DNA of 64,000 nt from Streptomyces sp. Ru71 (GTDB lineage Bacteria > Actinomycetota > Actinomycetes > Streptomycetales > Streptomycetaceae). Positions 43,507 through 52,968 of this stretch are shown here, piece after piece (within the stretch, counting starts at the first letter, position 1; each line of letters opens with the position of its first letter). The translations under genes were made by a program, and so were the position numbers. The notes below the pieces were generated by a model that was given only the letters and a program-made list of their open reading frames with translations, was not told where the DNA came from and did not search any database. Where the stretch lies: the NCBI RefSeq assembly GCF_002920535.1, contig NZ_PQSS01000007.1:98668-162667 (forward strand), written 5' to 3'.

Positions 43507-44904
43507 ATGACCGACACGCTCCGCTCTGTCGAGACAGCCGTCATAGAGGCAGCAGACGCCCCCCGGAAGCTCAAGCGCTCGATCGGAGTGGTCGGCGGCA
43601 CGCTGCTGACACTGTCCTGCGTCACGCCCGCGTCCACGTTGTTCGTCGTGGTCCCCGATCTATTCGGCTCGCTCGGCACCGCCACCGCCCTGACGATCGC
43701 CATCGGCTCCCTCCTCTGTATCGCCGTGGCGTTCTGTTACTCCGAGCTGGGCACCCTCATCCCCAGCGCGGGCGGCGAGTACGCGATCGTGTCGACGATG
43801 GCCGGACGGCTCGCCGGCTGGCTGGTCTTCGTACTGTCCCTGCTGGTGGTGATGATCGTGCCGCCGGTGATCGCGATGGGCACCGCGGACTACCTCGCCC
43901 CGATCGTCCACCTCGACCCGTCCATGACCGGCGCCGGCGTGATGCTGCTCGCCACCCTCGCCGGCCTGCTCGACCTGCGCGCCAACGCCTGGATCACCGG
44001 CATCTTCCTGGTCCTGGAGGTCGTCGCCGCCGGTGTCGTGGCACTGCTCGGCTTCACCCACGGCCACCGCGGGGTGGGCAGCCTGGTGTCCATGCAGGTG
44101 GCCGGCGCCGACGGCCACACCGACACCGTGACCGCCATGCTGGTCGTCTCCGGGCTCGCCATCGCCCTCTTCGTCACCCAGGGCTTCTCCACCGCGATCT
44201 ACCTCTCCGAGGAGCTGGAGAACCCGCGCCGCAACGTCGCCCGCACGGTCCTGGCCACCCTCGCCATCTCCACGGTCGTCATCCTGGTCCCGGTCGTCGC
44301 CATCACCCTGGGCGCCGGTGACCTCAAGGAGCTCACCGGCGGCGACATCAGCTCCATGGTCACCGCCTGGTCCAACTCCGCCGTCGGCACCTTCGTCAGC
44401 CTCTGCGTGGCCCTCGCGATCATCAACGCGGGCATCGTCATGGTCATCCAGAACTCCCGCGTGCTGTTCGCCTCCGCCCGCGACAAGGCCTGGCCCGAGC
44501 CCGTCAACAATGCCTTCTCCAAGCTCGGCCGCTTCGGCTCCCCGTGGGTCGCGACGCTCGCGGTCGGCGTTCCCGGCGCCGTCCTGTGCTTCGTCAACCT
44601 CGACACCCTCTACGGCGTGACGGGCGTGTCCGTGACCGGCATGTACCTGCTCGTCGCCGTCGCCGCCCTGCTCGCCCGCCGCGGCTCCCACAAGGCGACC
44701 CCCGCCTGGCGCATGCCGCTGTGGCCGGTGATGCCGGTCCTGCTGATCGCCGTCCTCGCCTACATCCTGGTCCAGCAGGAGGTCAGCTACCTGCTGTGGA
44801 CCGGCGGCATCACCGCGGTGGCCACCCTGTACTGGGCCCTGTACCTGCGCCCGCGCCGCGACACCCGCTGGCTGGTGTCGATCCCGGAGGACGCCCAGGC
44901 CTGA
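43507..44904 (+). CDS. APC-superfamily amino acid permease
   Basis: This 465-residue integral membrane protein has about twelve helices. KRSIGVVGGTLLTLSCVTPASTLFVVVPD near the N-terminus matches the unwound first helix region of APC transporters. CYSELGTLIPSAGGEYAIVSTMAGRLAGW is the conserved helix 2-3 segment, and YLSEELENPRRNVART is the cytoplasmic loop signature. It likely imports an amino acid or amine by cation symport. The transcript ends at the 12-bp hairpin at 44916. Confidence 0.9.
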   Translation: MTDTLRSVETAVIEAADAPRKLKRSIGVVGGTLLTLSCVTPASTLFVVVPDLFGSLGTATALTIAIGSLLCIAVAFCYSELGTLIPSAGGEYAIVSTMAGRLAGWLVFVLSLLVVMIVPPVIAMGTADYLAPIVHLDPSMTGAGVMLLATLAGLLDLRANAWITGIFLVLEVVAAGVVALLGFTHGHRGVGSLVSMQVAGADGHTDTVTAMLVVSGLAIALFVTQGFSTAIYLSEELENPRRNVARTVLATLAISTVVILVPVVAITLGAGDLKELTGGDISSMVTAWSNSAVGTFVSLCVALAIINAGIVMVIQNSRVLFASARDKAWPEPVNNAFSKLGRFGSPWVATLAVGVPGAVLCFVNLDTLYGVTGVSVTGMYLLVAVAALLARRGSHKATPAWRMPLWPVMPVLLIAVLAYILVQQEVSYLLWTGGITAVATLYWALYLRPRRDTRWLVSIPEDAQA

Positions 44905-44915
44905 CGCCTCCCCCA

Positions 44916-44955
44916 CGAAGGCCCCGCACCGGACACTCCCGGCGCGGGGCCTTCG
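44916..44955 (+). terminator. Terminator after the APC permease
   Basis: CGAAGGCCCCGC (44916-44927) and GCGGGGCCTTCG (44944-44955) form a perfect 12-bp stem with a 16-base loop, beginning 11 bases after the stop codon. Confidence 0.8.
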
Positions 44956-45006
44956 CGTTCCCAGACCTGGCGTTGCCCTCAAGGCGGACGGCACTGCAGC
45001 CCCCCC

Positions 45007-45150
45007 AGGGGCGCGGGGAACTGCGCGAGCAACCCACCACGACCCGCACCCGGCCGACGGCACAGGCGCGGACCGAGGCATCCCCAGCGGCGCGGGGAAC
45101 TGCGCGAGCGACCCACCACGACCCGCACCCGGCCGGAGGCACAGGCGCGG
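45007..45150. repeat. Two tandem copies of the GCGCGGGGAACTGCGCGA-type repeat
   Basis: Copies at 45007-45071 and 45086-45150 (period 79 bases) are nearly identical over 65 bases. They share GGCGCGGGGAACTGCGCGAG with the repeats at 14134-14347 but differ outside this core. They fill most of the 361-base gap (44905-45265) before the hydrolase-ABC fusion. The remaining part after 45150 should hold that gene's promoter. Confidence 0.8.
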
Positions 45151-45265
45151 GTGTCCGCCTACCGCGACCGCGGTACGCCGCGGCCCCGCCGTACTCCCGG
45201 GGAAGGGGCCGGGCATCGGCCCCGAGGCTGCCGCCGTTGTCGGTGGCGGCCCGTACCGTGGACGC

Positions 45266-47920
45266 ATGGATCTTCGCCTGCCCGGTCTGCGGGCGCTGCT
45301 GCGAGGGCCCCGGCGGCTGCTGGCCGCCGGGGCCGCCCTCGTGGTGCTCGCCGGGGCCGGCACCTGGACGGCCGTCGCCTCCGACGACCCGGCCCCGGTG
45401 CACCGCACCGACCAGACGCTGGCCGTCGACGGCGTGCGCCTGGACACCTCCTACTTCACCGCCCGCTCCGCCGGCCGCCGCCCGGCCGTCCTGCTGGGGC
45501 ACGGCTTCGGCGGCAGCAAGGACGACGTCCGCCGGCAGGCCGAGGACCTCGCCCGGGACGGGTACGCGGTGCTGACCTGGTCGGCGCGCGGCTTCGGCAG
45601 GTCCACGGGGAAGATCGGCCTCAACGACCCGCGCGGCGAGATCGCCGACGTCCGGGCGCTCACCGACTGGCTGGCCCGGCGGCCCGAGGTGCGGCTCGAC
45701 CGGCCCGGCGACCCGCGCGTGGGCGTCGCCGGCGCCTCCTACGGCGGCGCGGCCGCCCTGCTCGCCGCCGGGTACGACAGCCGGGTCGACGCCATCGCCC
45801 CGGCGATCACCTACTGGAACCTCGCCGACGCCCTGTTCCCGGACGGCGTGTTCAAGAAGCTGTGGGCCGGCGTCTTCTTCTCCACCGGCGGCGGCTGCCG
45901 GACGTTCGAGCCCGAGCTGTGCCGGATGTACCAGCGGGTCGCCGAGTCGGGCCGGCCGGACGCCGAGGCACGGCGGCTGCTGACCGAGCGCTCCCCGTCC
46001 GCCGTGGCCGCCCGCATCAAGGTGCCCACGCTGCTGGTGCAGGGGCAGAGCGACTCCCTCTTCCCGCTCGGGCAGGCCGACGCCGCCGCACGGGCCATCC
46101 GGGCCAACGGCGCCCCCGTCGACGTCGACTGGATCGCGGGCGGCCACGACGGCGGCGACCTGGAGACCGGCCGCGTCCAGGACCGGGTCGGCGCCTGGTT
46201 CGACCGCTACCTGAAGGGCGACAAGGGCACCGCCACCGGGCCCGCCTTCCGCGTCACCCGCACCGGAGGCGTCAACTCCACCGACGGCACCGCCCAGCTG
46301 CGCGGCGCGAGCGGCGAGACCTACCCGGGCCTGCGCGGCAACCCGCGCGCCATCCCGCTCACCGGCGGCGCCCAGCGCGTCGACAACCCGGCTGGCGCCT
46401 CCCCGCCCGCCGTCTCCGCCCTGCCCGGCCTCGGCGGCGGCAGCGGCGGTGCCGGCCTCGCCCAGCTGTCCTCCCTCGGCCTGGGCGTCTGGCTGGACTT
46501 CCCCGGCCAGTACGCCGCCTTCACCTCGGCCCCGCTGACCCGCGACGTGACCATCACCGGCTCCCCGACGGTCACCGTCCACATCACCTCGACCAGCGAC
46601 GACGCCGTGCTGTTCGGCAAGGTCTACGACGTCGGGCCGGGCGGCGCCCGCCCCGTGCTGCCCGCCCAGCTCGTCGCCCCCGTCCGCGTCGAGGGCGCCC
46701 GGGCCGGCAAGGACGTCACCCTGACCCTCCCGGCGATCGACCACGAGGTGCGGCACGGCCACCGCCTGCGCCTGGTCCTCGCCGCGACCGACCTCGGCTA
46801 CGCCTCCCCGGCCGCCCCGGCGACGTACACGGTCTCCCTCAAGGGCGACCTCAGCGTGCCGACGGCGCCCGGGGTGACCACCGCCGCGGCCCCGCTGCCG
46901 TCCTGGGTGTGGTGGCTGCCCCTCGCGGGCGCCGTCACCGCCCTGGCCCTGCTGCTGACCGGCCGCCGCCGCACCGCCGCCACCGCACCCGACCCCGCCC
47001 TGGCCGACGTCCCGCTGCAGATCACCGACCTGAGCAAGAAGTACGCGGGCGGCGAGAGCTACAGCGTGCGCGAGGTGTCCTTCCGCGTGGAGAAGGGCCA
47101 GGTGCTCGGCCTGCTCGGCCCCAACGGCGCCGGGAAGACCACCACCCTGCGCATGCTGATGGGCCTGATCCGGCCCGACGGCGGCGAGATCCGCGTCTTC
47201 GGGCACGCGATCCGGCCCGGCGCACCGGTGCTGTCCCGCCTCGGCGCGTTCGTGGAGGGCGCCGGCTTCCTGCCGCACCTGTCGGGCCGGGAGAACCTCC
47301 AGCTGTACTGGCGGGCCACCGGCCGCCCGGCCGAGGACGCCCACCTGGAGGAGGCGCTGGAGATCGCCGGCCTGGGCAGCGCCCTGGACCGCGCGGTGCG
47401 CACCTACTCGCAGGGCATGCGCCAGCGCCTGGCCATCGCCCAGGCCATGCTCGGCCTGCCGGACCTGCTCATCCTCGACGAGCCCACCAACGGCCTCGAC
47501 CCGCCCCAGATCCGCGAGATGCGCGAGGTGATGATCCGGTACGCGGCAGGCGGCCGCACGGTGATCGTCTCCAGCCATCTGCTGGCGGAGGTCGAGCAGT
47601 CCTGCACCCACCTGGTGGTCATGGACCGCGGCCGGCTCGTGCAGGCGGGCGAGGTCGGCGAGATCACCGGCTCCGGCGACACCCTGCTGGTGGGCACCGC
47701 CCACCCCGTGGAAGGCCCGGTCGTGGAGAAGGTGGCCGCGCTGCCCGGCGTCGCCTCCGCCGTCCGCACCGACGACGGGCTCCTGGTCCGGCTCGACACG
47801 GACGGCACCGCGCCCGCGCTGGTCGCCGAACTGGTCCGGCTCGACGTGCCCGTGACCTCCCTGGGCCCGCACCGCCGCCTGGAAGACGCCTTCCTCACGC
47901 TGATCGGAGGCTCCGCATGA
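45266..47920 (+). CDS. Membrane fusion of CocE/X-Pro dipeptidyl-peptidase-like hydrolase and ABC ATPase
   Basis: This 884-residue protein has an N-terminal anchor (about 17-37) and an alpha/beta hydrolase of the CocE/PepX type (about 45-300) with nucleophile Ser158 in VGVAGASYGGAA, acid in VQGQSDSLFP and base in AGGHDGGD. A jelly-roll-like C-terminal domain follows (about 390-535; RDVTITGSPTVTVHI). A second membrane helix (about 545-567) leads to a full ABC ATPase (about 580-884) with GPNGAGKTT near 618, YSQGMRQR near 714 and LLILDEPTNGLDP. Predicted topology places the hydrolase outside and the ATPase inside. Its stop overlaps the permease ATG. Confidence 0.88.
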   Translation: MDLRLPGLRALLRGPRRLLAAGAALVVLAGAGTWTAVASDDPAPVHRTDQTLAVDGVRLDTSYFTARSAGRRPAVLLGHGFGGSKDDVRRQAEDLARDGYAVLTWSARGFGRSTGKIGLNDPRGEIADVRALTDWLARRPEVRLDRPGDPRVGVAGASYGGAAALLAAGYDSRVDAIAPAITYWNLADALFPDGVFKKLWAGVFFSTGGGCRTFEPELCRMYQRVAESGRPDAEARRLLTERSPSAVAARIKVPTLLVQGQSDSLFPLGQADAAARAIRANGAPVDVDWIAGGHDGGDLETGRVQDRVGAWFDRYLKGDKGTATGPAFRVTRTGGVNSTDGTAQLRGASGETYPGLRGNPRAIPLTGGAQRVDNPAGASPPAVSALPGLGGGSGGAGLAQLSSLGLGVWLDFPGQYAAFTSAPLTRDVTITGSPTVTVHITSTSDDAVLFGKVYDVGPGGARPVLPAQLVAPVRVEGARAGKDVTLTLPAIDHEVRHGHRLRLVLAATDLGYASPAAPATYTVSLKGDLSVPTAPGVTTAAAPLPSWVWWLPLAGAVTALALLLTGRRRTAATAPDPALADVPLQITDLSKKYAGGESYSVREVSFRVEKGQVLGLLGPNGAGKTTTLRMLMGLIRPDGGEIRVFGHAIRPGAPVLSRLGAFVEGAGFLPHLSGRENLQLYWRATGRPAEDAHLEEALEIAGLGSALDRAVRTYSQGMRQRLAIAQAMLGLPDLLILDEPTNGLDPPQIREMREVMIRYAAGGRTVIVSSHLLAEVEQSCTHLVVMDRGRLVQAGEVGEITGSGDTLLVGTAHPVEGPVVEKVAALPGVASAVRTDDGLLVRLDTDGTAPALVAELVRLDVPVTSLGPHRRLEDAFLTLIGGSA

Positions 47921-48780
47921 GCACGCTGACCGAGCGGGGCGCCACGGCCTCCGGCTACCGCCCCGGCCGCACCCTGCCGCTGCGCGTGGAACTGGTCCGC
48001 CAGCTCAAGCGCCGCCGCACGCTCGTCATGGCCGCGATCCTCGCCGTCCTGCCCTTCGTGCTGGTCGTCGCCTTCGCCATCGGCGGCGACCCGGGCGCCC
48101 GCAACGGCCAGGTCACCCTGATGGACACGGCCACCGCGTCCGGCGCCAACTTCGCCGCCGTCAACCTGTTCGTCTCCGCCGGCTTCCTGCTGGTCATCCC
48201 GGTCGCCCTGTTCTGCGGGGACACGGTCGCCTCGGAGGCGAGCTGGTCGTCCCTGCGCTATCTGCTGGCCGCGCCCGTGCCCCGTTTCCGGCTCCTGACG
48301 TCGAAGCTGCTGGTCGGGCTCGGCCTCAGCCTGGCCGCGATGGTGCTGCTGCCGCTCGTCGCGCTCGCCGTCGGCACCGCCGCCTACGGCTGGGGACCGC
48401 TGGAGATACCCACCGGCGGCGCCCTCGACGCGGGCACGGCGCTGCAGCGGCTCGTGGTCGTCGTGGGGTACGTCTTCGTCTCCCAACTGGTCACCGCCGC
48501 CCTCGCGTTCTGGCTGTCGACGAAGACCGACGCCCCGCTCGGCGCGGTCGGCGGCGCGGTCGGGCTGACCATCGTCGGCAACGTCCTCGACGCGGTCACC
48601 GCCCTCGGCCACTGGCGCGACTTCCTGCCGGCGCACTGGCAGTTCGCCTGGGCCGACGCGGTCCAGCCCCGCCCGGAGTGGTCCGGCATGATCCAGGGCA
48701 GCGCGCTGTCGGTCACCTACGCCCTGGTGCTGTTCGCGCTGGCCTACCGGGGCTTCGCCCGCAAGGACGTGGTCAGCTAG
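47917..48780 (+). CDS. ABC transporter permease (ABC-2 type)
   Basis: This 287-residue protein has six predicted membrane helices: VMAAILAVLPFVLVVAFAI, AVNLFVSAGFLLVIPVALF, LGLSLAAMVLLPLVALAV, LVVVVGYVFVSQLVTAAL, LGAVGGAVGLTIVGNVL, and a last one near the C-terminus. DTVASEASWSSLRYLLAAPVPR is the typical ABC-2 segment that contacts the ATPase. It starts at ATGA overlapping the hydrolase-ABC gene, so the two form one exporter. The substrate is unknown; the attached peptidase suggests a peptide or lipopeptide. Confidence 0.88.
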   Translation: MSTLTERGATASGYRPGRTLPLRVELVRQLKRRRTLVMAAILAVLPFVLVVAFAIGGDPGARNGQVTLMDTATASGANFAAVNLFVSAGFLLVIPVALFCGDTVASEASWSSLRYLLAAPVPRFRLLTSKLLVGLGLSLAAMVLLPLVALAVGTAAYGWGPLEIPTGGALDAGTALQRLVVVVGYVFVSQLVTAALAFWLSTKTDAPLGAVGGAVGLTIVGNVLDAVTALGHWRDFLPAHWQFAWADAVQPRPEWSGMIQGSALSVTYALVLFALAYRGFARKDVVS

Positions 48781-48947
48781 CCGACGCGCGATCCCGCACG
48801 CCCCATTGACCATCGCCTACGCATGAGTAAGTTGACTTCCCGGTAAGCCGGCACGGCCAGTCGGCACCGTCAGCCGGCAATGCCAGTCCGCACCGCACGT
48901 ACGCACCGCGAGTCCGCACCTCTCGCGACACCGCGATCGGAGCCGTC

Positions 48948-50870
48948 ATGGGCGTAGGCAGGGATCTGAGACGGGCCGGGCGGCACGGGGATCTCGCCGC
49001 CCGCACCAGCACCGAGCTGATCAGGGACGCGTCCGGCACCGTACGGGAGGCCCGCACCGCCGCCCTGGTGCCGCACGCCACGACGGGCAGCGTCGCCGAC
49101 CTGCCCCACACCAACGCGGCCGAGGCCCCGGACGCCGTCGTGCTGCGCCGCCGCGGATCCGACGGCACCTGGCGGCCCGTCACGGCGGCCGCCTTCGCCG
49201 CCGAGGTCACCGCCGTCGCCAAGGGGCTGGTCGCGGCCGGGCTGGAGCCGGGCGGCCGGGTCGCGGTGATGTCCCGCACCCGCTACGAGTGGACCGTCCT
49301 GGACTTCGCGATCTGGTCGGCCGGCGGCCGGAGCGTCCCCGTCTACGCCACCTCCTCCGCCGAGCAGATCGACTGGATCGTGCGCGACTCCGGCGCCGCG
49401 TACGTCGTCACCGAGACCGACGACAACGCCGCCACCGTCGCTGAGGCCACCGCCCGCCACCCCACACCGCCGCGCGTGTGGCGGATCGACGCCGGCGCGC
49501 TCGCCGACCTCACCGCCCTCGGCCGGGGCATCCCCGACGAGGAGATCGCCGAGCGCCGCGCCGCCCTCACCCCGGCCACCGTCGCCACCGTCTGCTACAC
49601 CTCCGGCACCACCGGCCGCCCCAAGGGCTGCGTCCTCACCCACGCCAACCTGCACGCCGAGGCCGCCAACACCGTCGAACTCCTGCACCCCGTCTTCCAG
49701 GCGGTCACCGGACAGACCGCCTCGACGCTGCTCTTCCTGCCGCTCGCCCACGTCCTGGGCCGCGCCCTGCAGATCGCCTGTCTGATGGCCCGCATCGAGA
49801 TCGGCCACTTCCCGAGCGTGAAACCGGACGAACTGCGCCCGGCGCTCAAGGAATTCCGCCCCACCTTCCTGGTCGGCGTGCCCTACCTCTTCGAGAAGAT
49901 CCACGACACCGGCCGCGCCACCGCCGAGAAGCTCGGCCGCGGCGCCTCCTTCGACCGCGCCCACCGTGTCGCGGTGCGCTTCGGCGAGGCGTACCTGCGC
50001 CGCTTCCTCGGCACCGGCAAGGGCCCCGGACCCGGCCTGTACGCCGCGTGGGCCCTGTACGACCTGCTCGTCTACCGCCGTATCCGCAGGGAGCTGGGCG
50101 GCAGGATGCGCTACGCCATCAGCGGCGGCTCCCCGCTGGAGCGGGACCTCAGCCTCTTCTTCCTGGCGGCCGGCATCGTCGTCTACGAGGGGTACGGCCT
50201 CACCGAGACCACCGCCGCCGCCACCATCGTCCCGCCCCTCGGTCCCCGCCCCGGCACGGTCGGCCTGCCGGTGCCCGGCACCGCCGTGCGCATCGCCGAC
50301 GACGGCGAGGTGCTCGTCAAGGGGCCCGTGGTCTTCGGCGGGTACTGGAACAACCCGGCCGCCACCGGCGAGGTCCTCGACGACGGCTGGTTCGCCACCG
50401 GCGACCTCGGCTCCCTCGACCAGGACGGCTACCTCACCATCACCGGCCGCAAGAAGGACCTGATCATCACCACCGGCGGCAAGAACGTCTCCCCGGCCGT
50501 GCTGGAGGACCGGCTGCGCAGCCGCCCGCCCGTCGGGCAGTGCGTCGTCGTCGGCGACCGGCGGCCCTTCGTCGCCGCGCTGATCACCCTGGACCCGGAC
50601 GCCGTCGCCCACTGGCTGGCCGTCCACAAGCTGCCCGCCGGCACCCCGATGTCCGAGGTGGTCGCCGACCCGCGGATGCGCGCCGCGGTCCAGCGGGCGG
50701 TCGACCACGCCAACCGGGCCGTCTCCCGCGCCGAGTCCATCCGCGCCTTCGCCCTGCTGCCGGACGAGTTCACCGAGGCCAACGGGCTGCTCACTCCGTC
50801 ACTGAAGGTCAGACGGCACGAGGTGGGCGTCCGCTACGCGCGGCAGATCGAGGAGCTGTACGGCGCCTGA
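48948..50870 (+). CDS. fadD: Long-chain fatty acid-CoA ligase (AMP-forming)
   Basis: This 640-residue ANL-superfamily enzyme activates fatty acids through an acyl-adenylate. The P-loop motif is VCYTSGTTGRPKGCVLTH, the adenylate motif YEGYGLTETTAAAT, and the hinge/C-domain [37 protein letters not shown]. The length fits the FadD15-like branch with a longer C-terminal part. The ATG start precedes MGVGRDLRRAGRHGDLAART. It is transcribed toward the rodlin block and separated from it by a strong terminator. The symbol is generic for the family. Confidence 0.88.
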   Translation: MGVGRDLRRAGRHGDLAARTSTELIRDASGTVREARTAALVPHATTGSVADLPHTNAAEAPDAVVLRRRGSDGTWRPVTAAAFAAEVTAVAKGLVAAGLEPGGRVAVMSRTRYEWTVLDFAIWSAGGRSVPVYATSSAEQIDWIVRDSGAAYVVTETDDNAATVAEATARHPTPPRVWRIDAGALADLTALGRGIPDEEIAERRAALTPATVATVCYTSGTTGRPKGCVLTHANLHAEAANTVELLHPVFQAVTGQTASTLLFLPLAHVLGRALQIACLMARIEIGHFPSVKPDELRPALKEFRPTFLVGVPYLFEKIHDTGRATAEKLGRGASFDRAHRVAVRFGEAYLRRFLGTGKGPGPGLYAAWALYDLLVYRRIRRELGGRMRYAISGGSPLERDLSLFFLAAGIVVYEGYGLTETTAAATIVPPLGPRPGTVGLPVPGTAVRIADDGEVLVKGPVVFGGYWNNPAATGEVLDDGWFATGDLGSLDQDGYLTITGRKKDLIITTGGKNVSPAVLEDRLRSRPPVGQCVVVGDRRPFVAALITLDPDAVAHWLAVHKLPAGTPMSEVVADPRMRAAVQRAVDHANRAVSRAESIRAFALLPDEFTEANGLLTPSLKVRRHEVGVRYARQIEELYGA

Positions 50871-50896
50871 CGCCCCGTGACGTGCCGGGACGACGA

Positions 50897-50930
50897 ACGG
50901 CGGGCCACCGGGGAACCGGTGACCCGCCGT
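50897..50930. terminator. Bidirectional terminator between FadD and rodlin genes
   Basis: ACGGCGGGCCACCGG (50897-50911) pairs at 14 of 15 positions with CCGGTGACCCGCCGT (50916-50930) around a GGAA loop, between the convergent stops. Confidence 0.85.
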
Positions 50931-50952
50931 GTCGCGGAGGCGAGGCTGGGGA

Positions 50953-51348
50953 TCAGTCGTTCTCGGCGAGCACCGAGATGTCGTCCAGGACGTGCGACAG
51001 CGAGTCGTCGCCCTTGGCCTGCGTGGAGTTCTCCGCGCACTGCTGGTTCTGCGGCGAGGACAGGACCGGGATGTCCTGAACGCCGACGTTGACCAGGGCG
51101 AGGATGTTCTGGACGTCGGCCTTGACCGGCAGACCCACGCAGGGCTTGTTCAGCGAGCCCTGGACCAGCGAGAGCTGCGGGCTCTGGTCACCGGCGGTGG
51201 CCGAGTTGCCGAACTCCGACTTGGCGCCGTTGCCGCTGGCGGACCAGGTGCCGTCGCCGTCACCGTGGGCGAGGGCCTGGGGGGCGGTCGCCGCCGTCAC
51301 ACCGGCGAGCGTCGCGGCGAGAGCCGCGGTGGCCCACAGCTTCTTCAT
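50953..51348 (-). CDS. Rodlin (third paralogue)
   Basis: This 131-residue secreted protein forms part of the rodlet layer on aerial hyphae and spores. The signal peptide is [17 protein letters not shown] through APQALA, followed by the rodlin core: [79 protein letters not shown]. The ATG at 51348 has AAAGGGA at good spacing, better than the ATG two codons upstream. Two conserved cysteines are present. It is tandem with the next rodlin on the same strand. Confidence 0.93.
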   Translation of the reverse strand: MKKLWATAALAATLAGVTAATAPQALAHGDGDGTWSASGNGAKSEFGNSATAGDQSPQLSLVQGSLNKPCVGLPVKADVQNILALVNVGVQDIPVLSSPQNQQCAENSTQAKGDDSLSHVLDDISVLAEND

Positions 51349-51448
51349 GTTCATTCCCTTTCGAAAAAGCGGACTCCGGGGGAGGAGCTGCATGATCGTC
51401 AACGTCTGGACAGCCGCCCGGGTTGCGGCTTGTGCCCCGATTGGAGTA

Positions 51449-51476
51449 GCGAGCCGCCGGAGGACCGGCGGCTCGC
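51449..51476 (-). terminator. Terminator after the second rodlin
   Basis: GCGAGCCGCCGG (51449-51460) and CCGGCGGCTCGC (51465-51476) form a perfect 12-bp stem with an AGGA loop. It lies downstream of the rodlin at 51540 on the minus strand and upstream of the third rodlin, so the two tandem rodlins are probably transcribed separately. Confidence 0.75.
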
Positions 51477-51539
51477 CGTGGGGCCGGCTGGGCCGGCCCC
51501 GGGCCCGGCGGACGGGCCCGACGGCCGAGGAAGGGCCGA

Positions 51540-51938
51540 TCAGCCGTTCTCGGCCAGGACCGCGAGGTCGTCCAGGACGTGCGACAGCGAGTCGTCGCCC
51601 TTGGCCTGCGTGGAGTTCTCGGTGCACTGCTGGGTCTGCGGCGAGGACAGGATCGGGATGTCCTGAACGCCGACGTTGACCAGGGCGAGGATGTTCTGGA
51701 CGTCGGCCTTGGCCGGCAGACCGATGCAGGGCTTGTTGAAGGAGCCCTGGATGAGCGCCATCTGCGGGCTCATGTTGCCGTACGTGGCCGAGTTGCCGAA
51801 CTCCTGGTGGGCGCCGTTGCCGCTGGCGGACCAGGTGCCGTTGCCGTCGCCGTGCGCGAGGGCCTGCGGCGCGGCGGCCGCGGAGGCGCCGACGACGGAG
51901 ATGGCGACCGCGGCGGAAGCCAGTACCTTCTTGATCAC
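51540..51938 (-). CDS. rdlB: Rodlin (divergent pair, minus-strand member)
   Basis: This 132-residue secreted rodlet-layer protein has signal peptide [17 protein letters not shown] ending APQALA. The core reads [53 protein letters not shown] and [25 protein letters not shown]. It diverges from the rodlin at 52203 across 264 bases, the same head-to-head arrangement known for rdlA/rdlB in S. coelicolor. The A/B assignment is arbitrary. Expression with chaplins during aerial growth is expected from the family. Confidence 0.93.
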   Translation of the reverse strand: MIKKVLASAAVAISVVGASAAAAPQALAHGDGNGTWSASGNGAHQEFGNSATYGNMSPQMALIQGSFNKPCIGLPAKADVQNILALVNVGVQDIPILSSPQTQQCTENSTQAKGDDSLSHVLDDLAVLAENG

Positions 51939-52202
51939 TTGCTTGTCCCTTCTGAAGAAACCCCGTCCACCGGAGCGCCCTGGTCAACTCCGCCCGGTCG
52001 GCTTGGTTCCTGCCATTCACTCCGATGGCCCACAGCACGGGGCTCCTGGACGAGCCGCCCCTAGCGGTCTTCCGTGAATTCCGCAGCGCTGAACGCGCCG
52101 ATCGGGTGAAGACCCGCAACCAAACCCCGTCGGCCGGGTTGATGCGGGGGCAGGCAACGTGCGTCCTTGGCCAGAGGCCAGGAGCCAGGAAAGGAAAGCG
52201 AA

Positions 52203-52601
52203 ATGCTGAAGAAGGCAACGGCCGCGGCGGCGGTCGCCGCGGCGATCGCCGGTATCTCGGCTGCGGCAGCCCCCCAGGCGCTTGCCACCGGCGACGGCAA
52301 CTCCACGTGGTCCGCCAGCGGCAACGGCGCCCACGAGTCGTTCGGCAACTCGGTGACCAAGGGCAAGATGAGCCCGCAGGCCACCCTGGTCCAGGGCTCC
52401 GTGAACAAGCTCTGCGTCGGTCTTCCGGCCAAGGCGGACGTCCAGAACATCGTCGCCCTGGTCAACGTCGGTGTCCAGGACATCCCCGTGCTGTCCTCGC
52501 CGCAGTTCCAGGAGTGCGCCGAGAACTCCACGCAGGCCAAGGGCGACGACTCGCTGTCGCACGTGCTGGACGACATCTCGGTGCTCGCCGAGAACGGCTG
52601 A
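52203..52601 (+). CDS. rdlA: Rodlin (divergent pair, plus-strand member)
   Basis: This 132-residue secreted rodlet-layer protein has signal peptide [19 protein letters not shown] ending APQALA. The core reads [53 protein letters not shown] and [25 protein letters not shown]. The ATG at 52203 follows CAGGAAAGGAAAG; an in-frame start at 52167 would precede this site. It differs from the other two mainly at the N-terminal variable part and at a KLC replacing KPC before the conserved Cys. Confidence 0.93.
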   Translation: MLKKATAAAAVAAAIAGISAAAAPQALATGDGNSTWSASGNGAHESFGNSVTKGKMSPQATLVQGSVNKLCVGLPAKADVQNIVALVNVGVQDIPVLSSPQFQECAENSTQAKGDDSLSHVLDDISVLAENG

Positions 52602-52968
52602 CCCCCGCGCCGTACGCGTCGCGTCCGGGCCCGTCCGCGTTCTCCCGCGGGTGCCCGGGCGCGCATCGCGCGGTCCGGCCGACACGGACCGTCTTCCTTT
52701 CCCCGCCGTCGCGGCGGTGTATTTCCCTTCTCCCGCCCGAAGCCGGCGCTGATGCTGCATACGGGTTGACGCAGGGGTCCGGCGTGTCCATTGCGTGAAG
52801 TCGTTCGAGTGAATTACCCGGTGGCACACGTTCCGTGGATTCAGCGGATGTCTATCTCTCGTTCTGCAGCCTGCAGGTCATGGTGCGAGCCGTTCCGACT
52901 GTGCTCGCTCGGTTTCGCCCTAAAAGGCCGACCGACACCGGTGCATGACCGCAGAGAAGGGAAATTCC
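52602..52968. other. Gap between rodlin and chaplin: terminator and chaplin promoter region
   Basis: These 367 bases contain no supported gene. CGGTCCG/CGGACCG (52671-52691) is a short hairpin followed by TCTTCCTTTCC and could end the rodlin message. The part from 52760 to 52950 is AT-richer and should contain the developmental promoter of the short chaplin; an AGAAGGGA ribosome binding site lies just before its ATG. Confidence 0.55.

Noticed and set aside
44810..47872. A 1,020-codon minus-strand open frame opposite the hydrolase-ABC fusion
   Set aside because: It is an antisense frame covering repeats, a promoter region and a conserved gene. No motif supports it.
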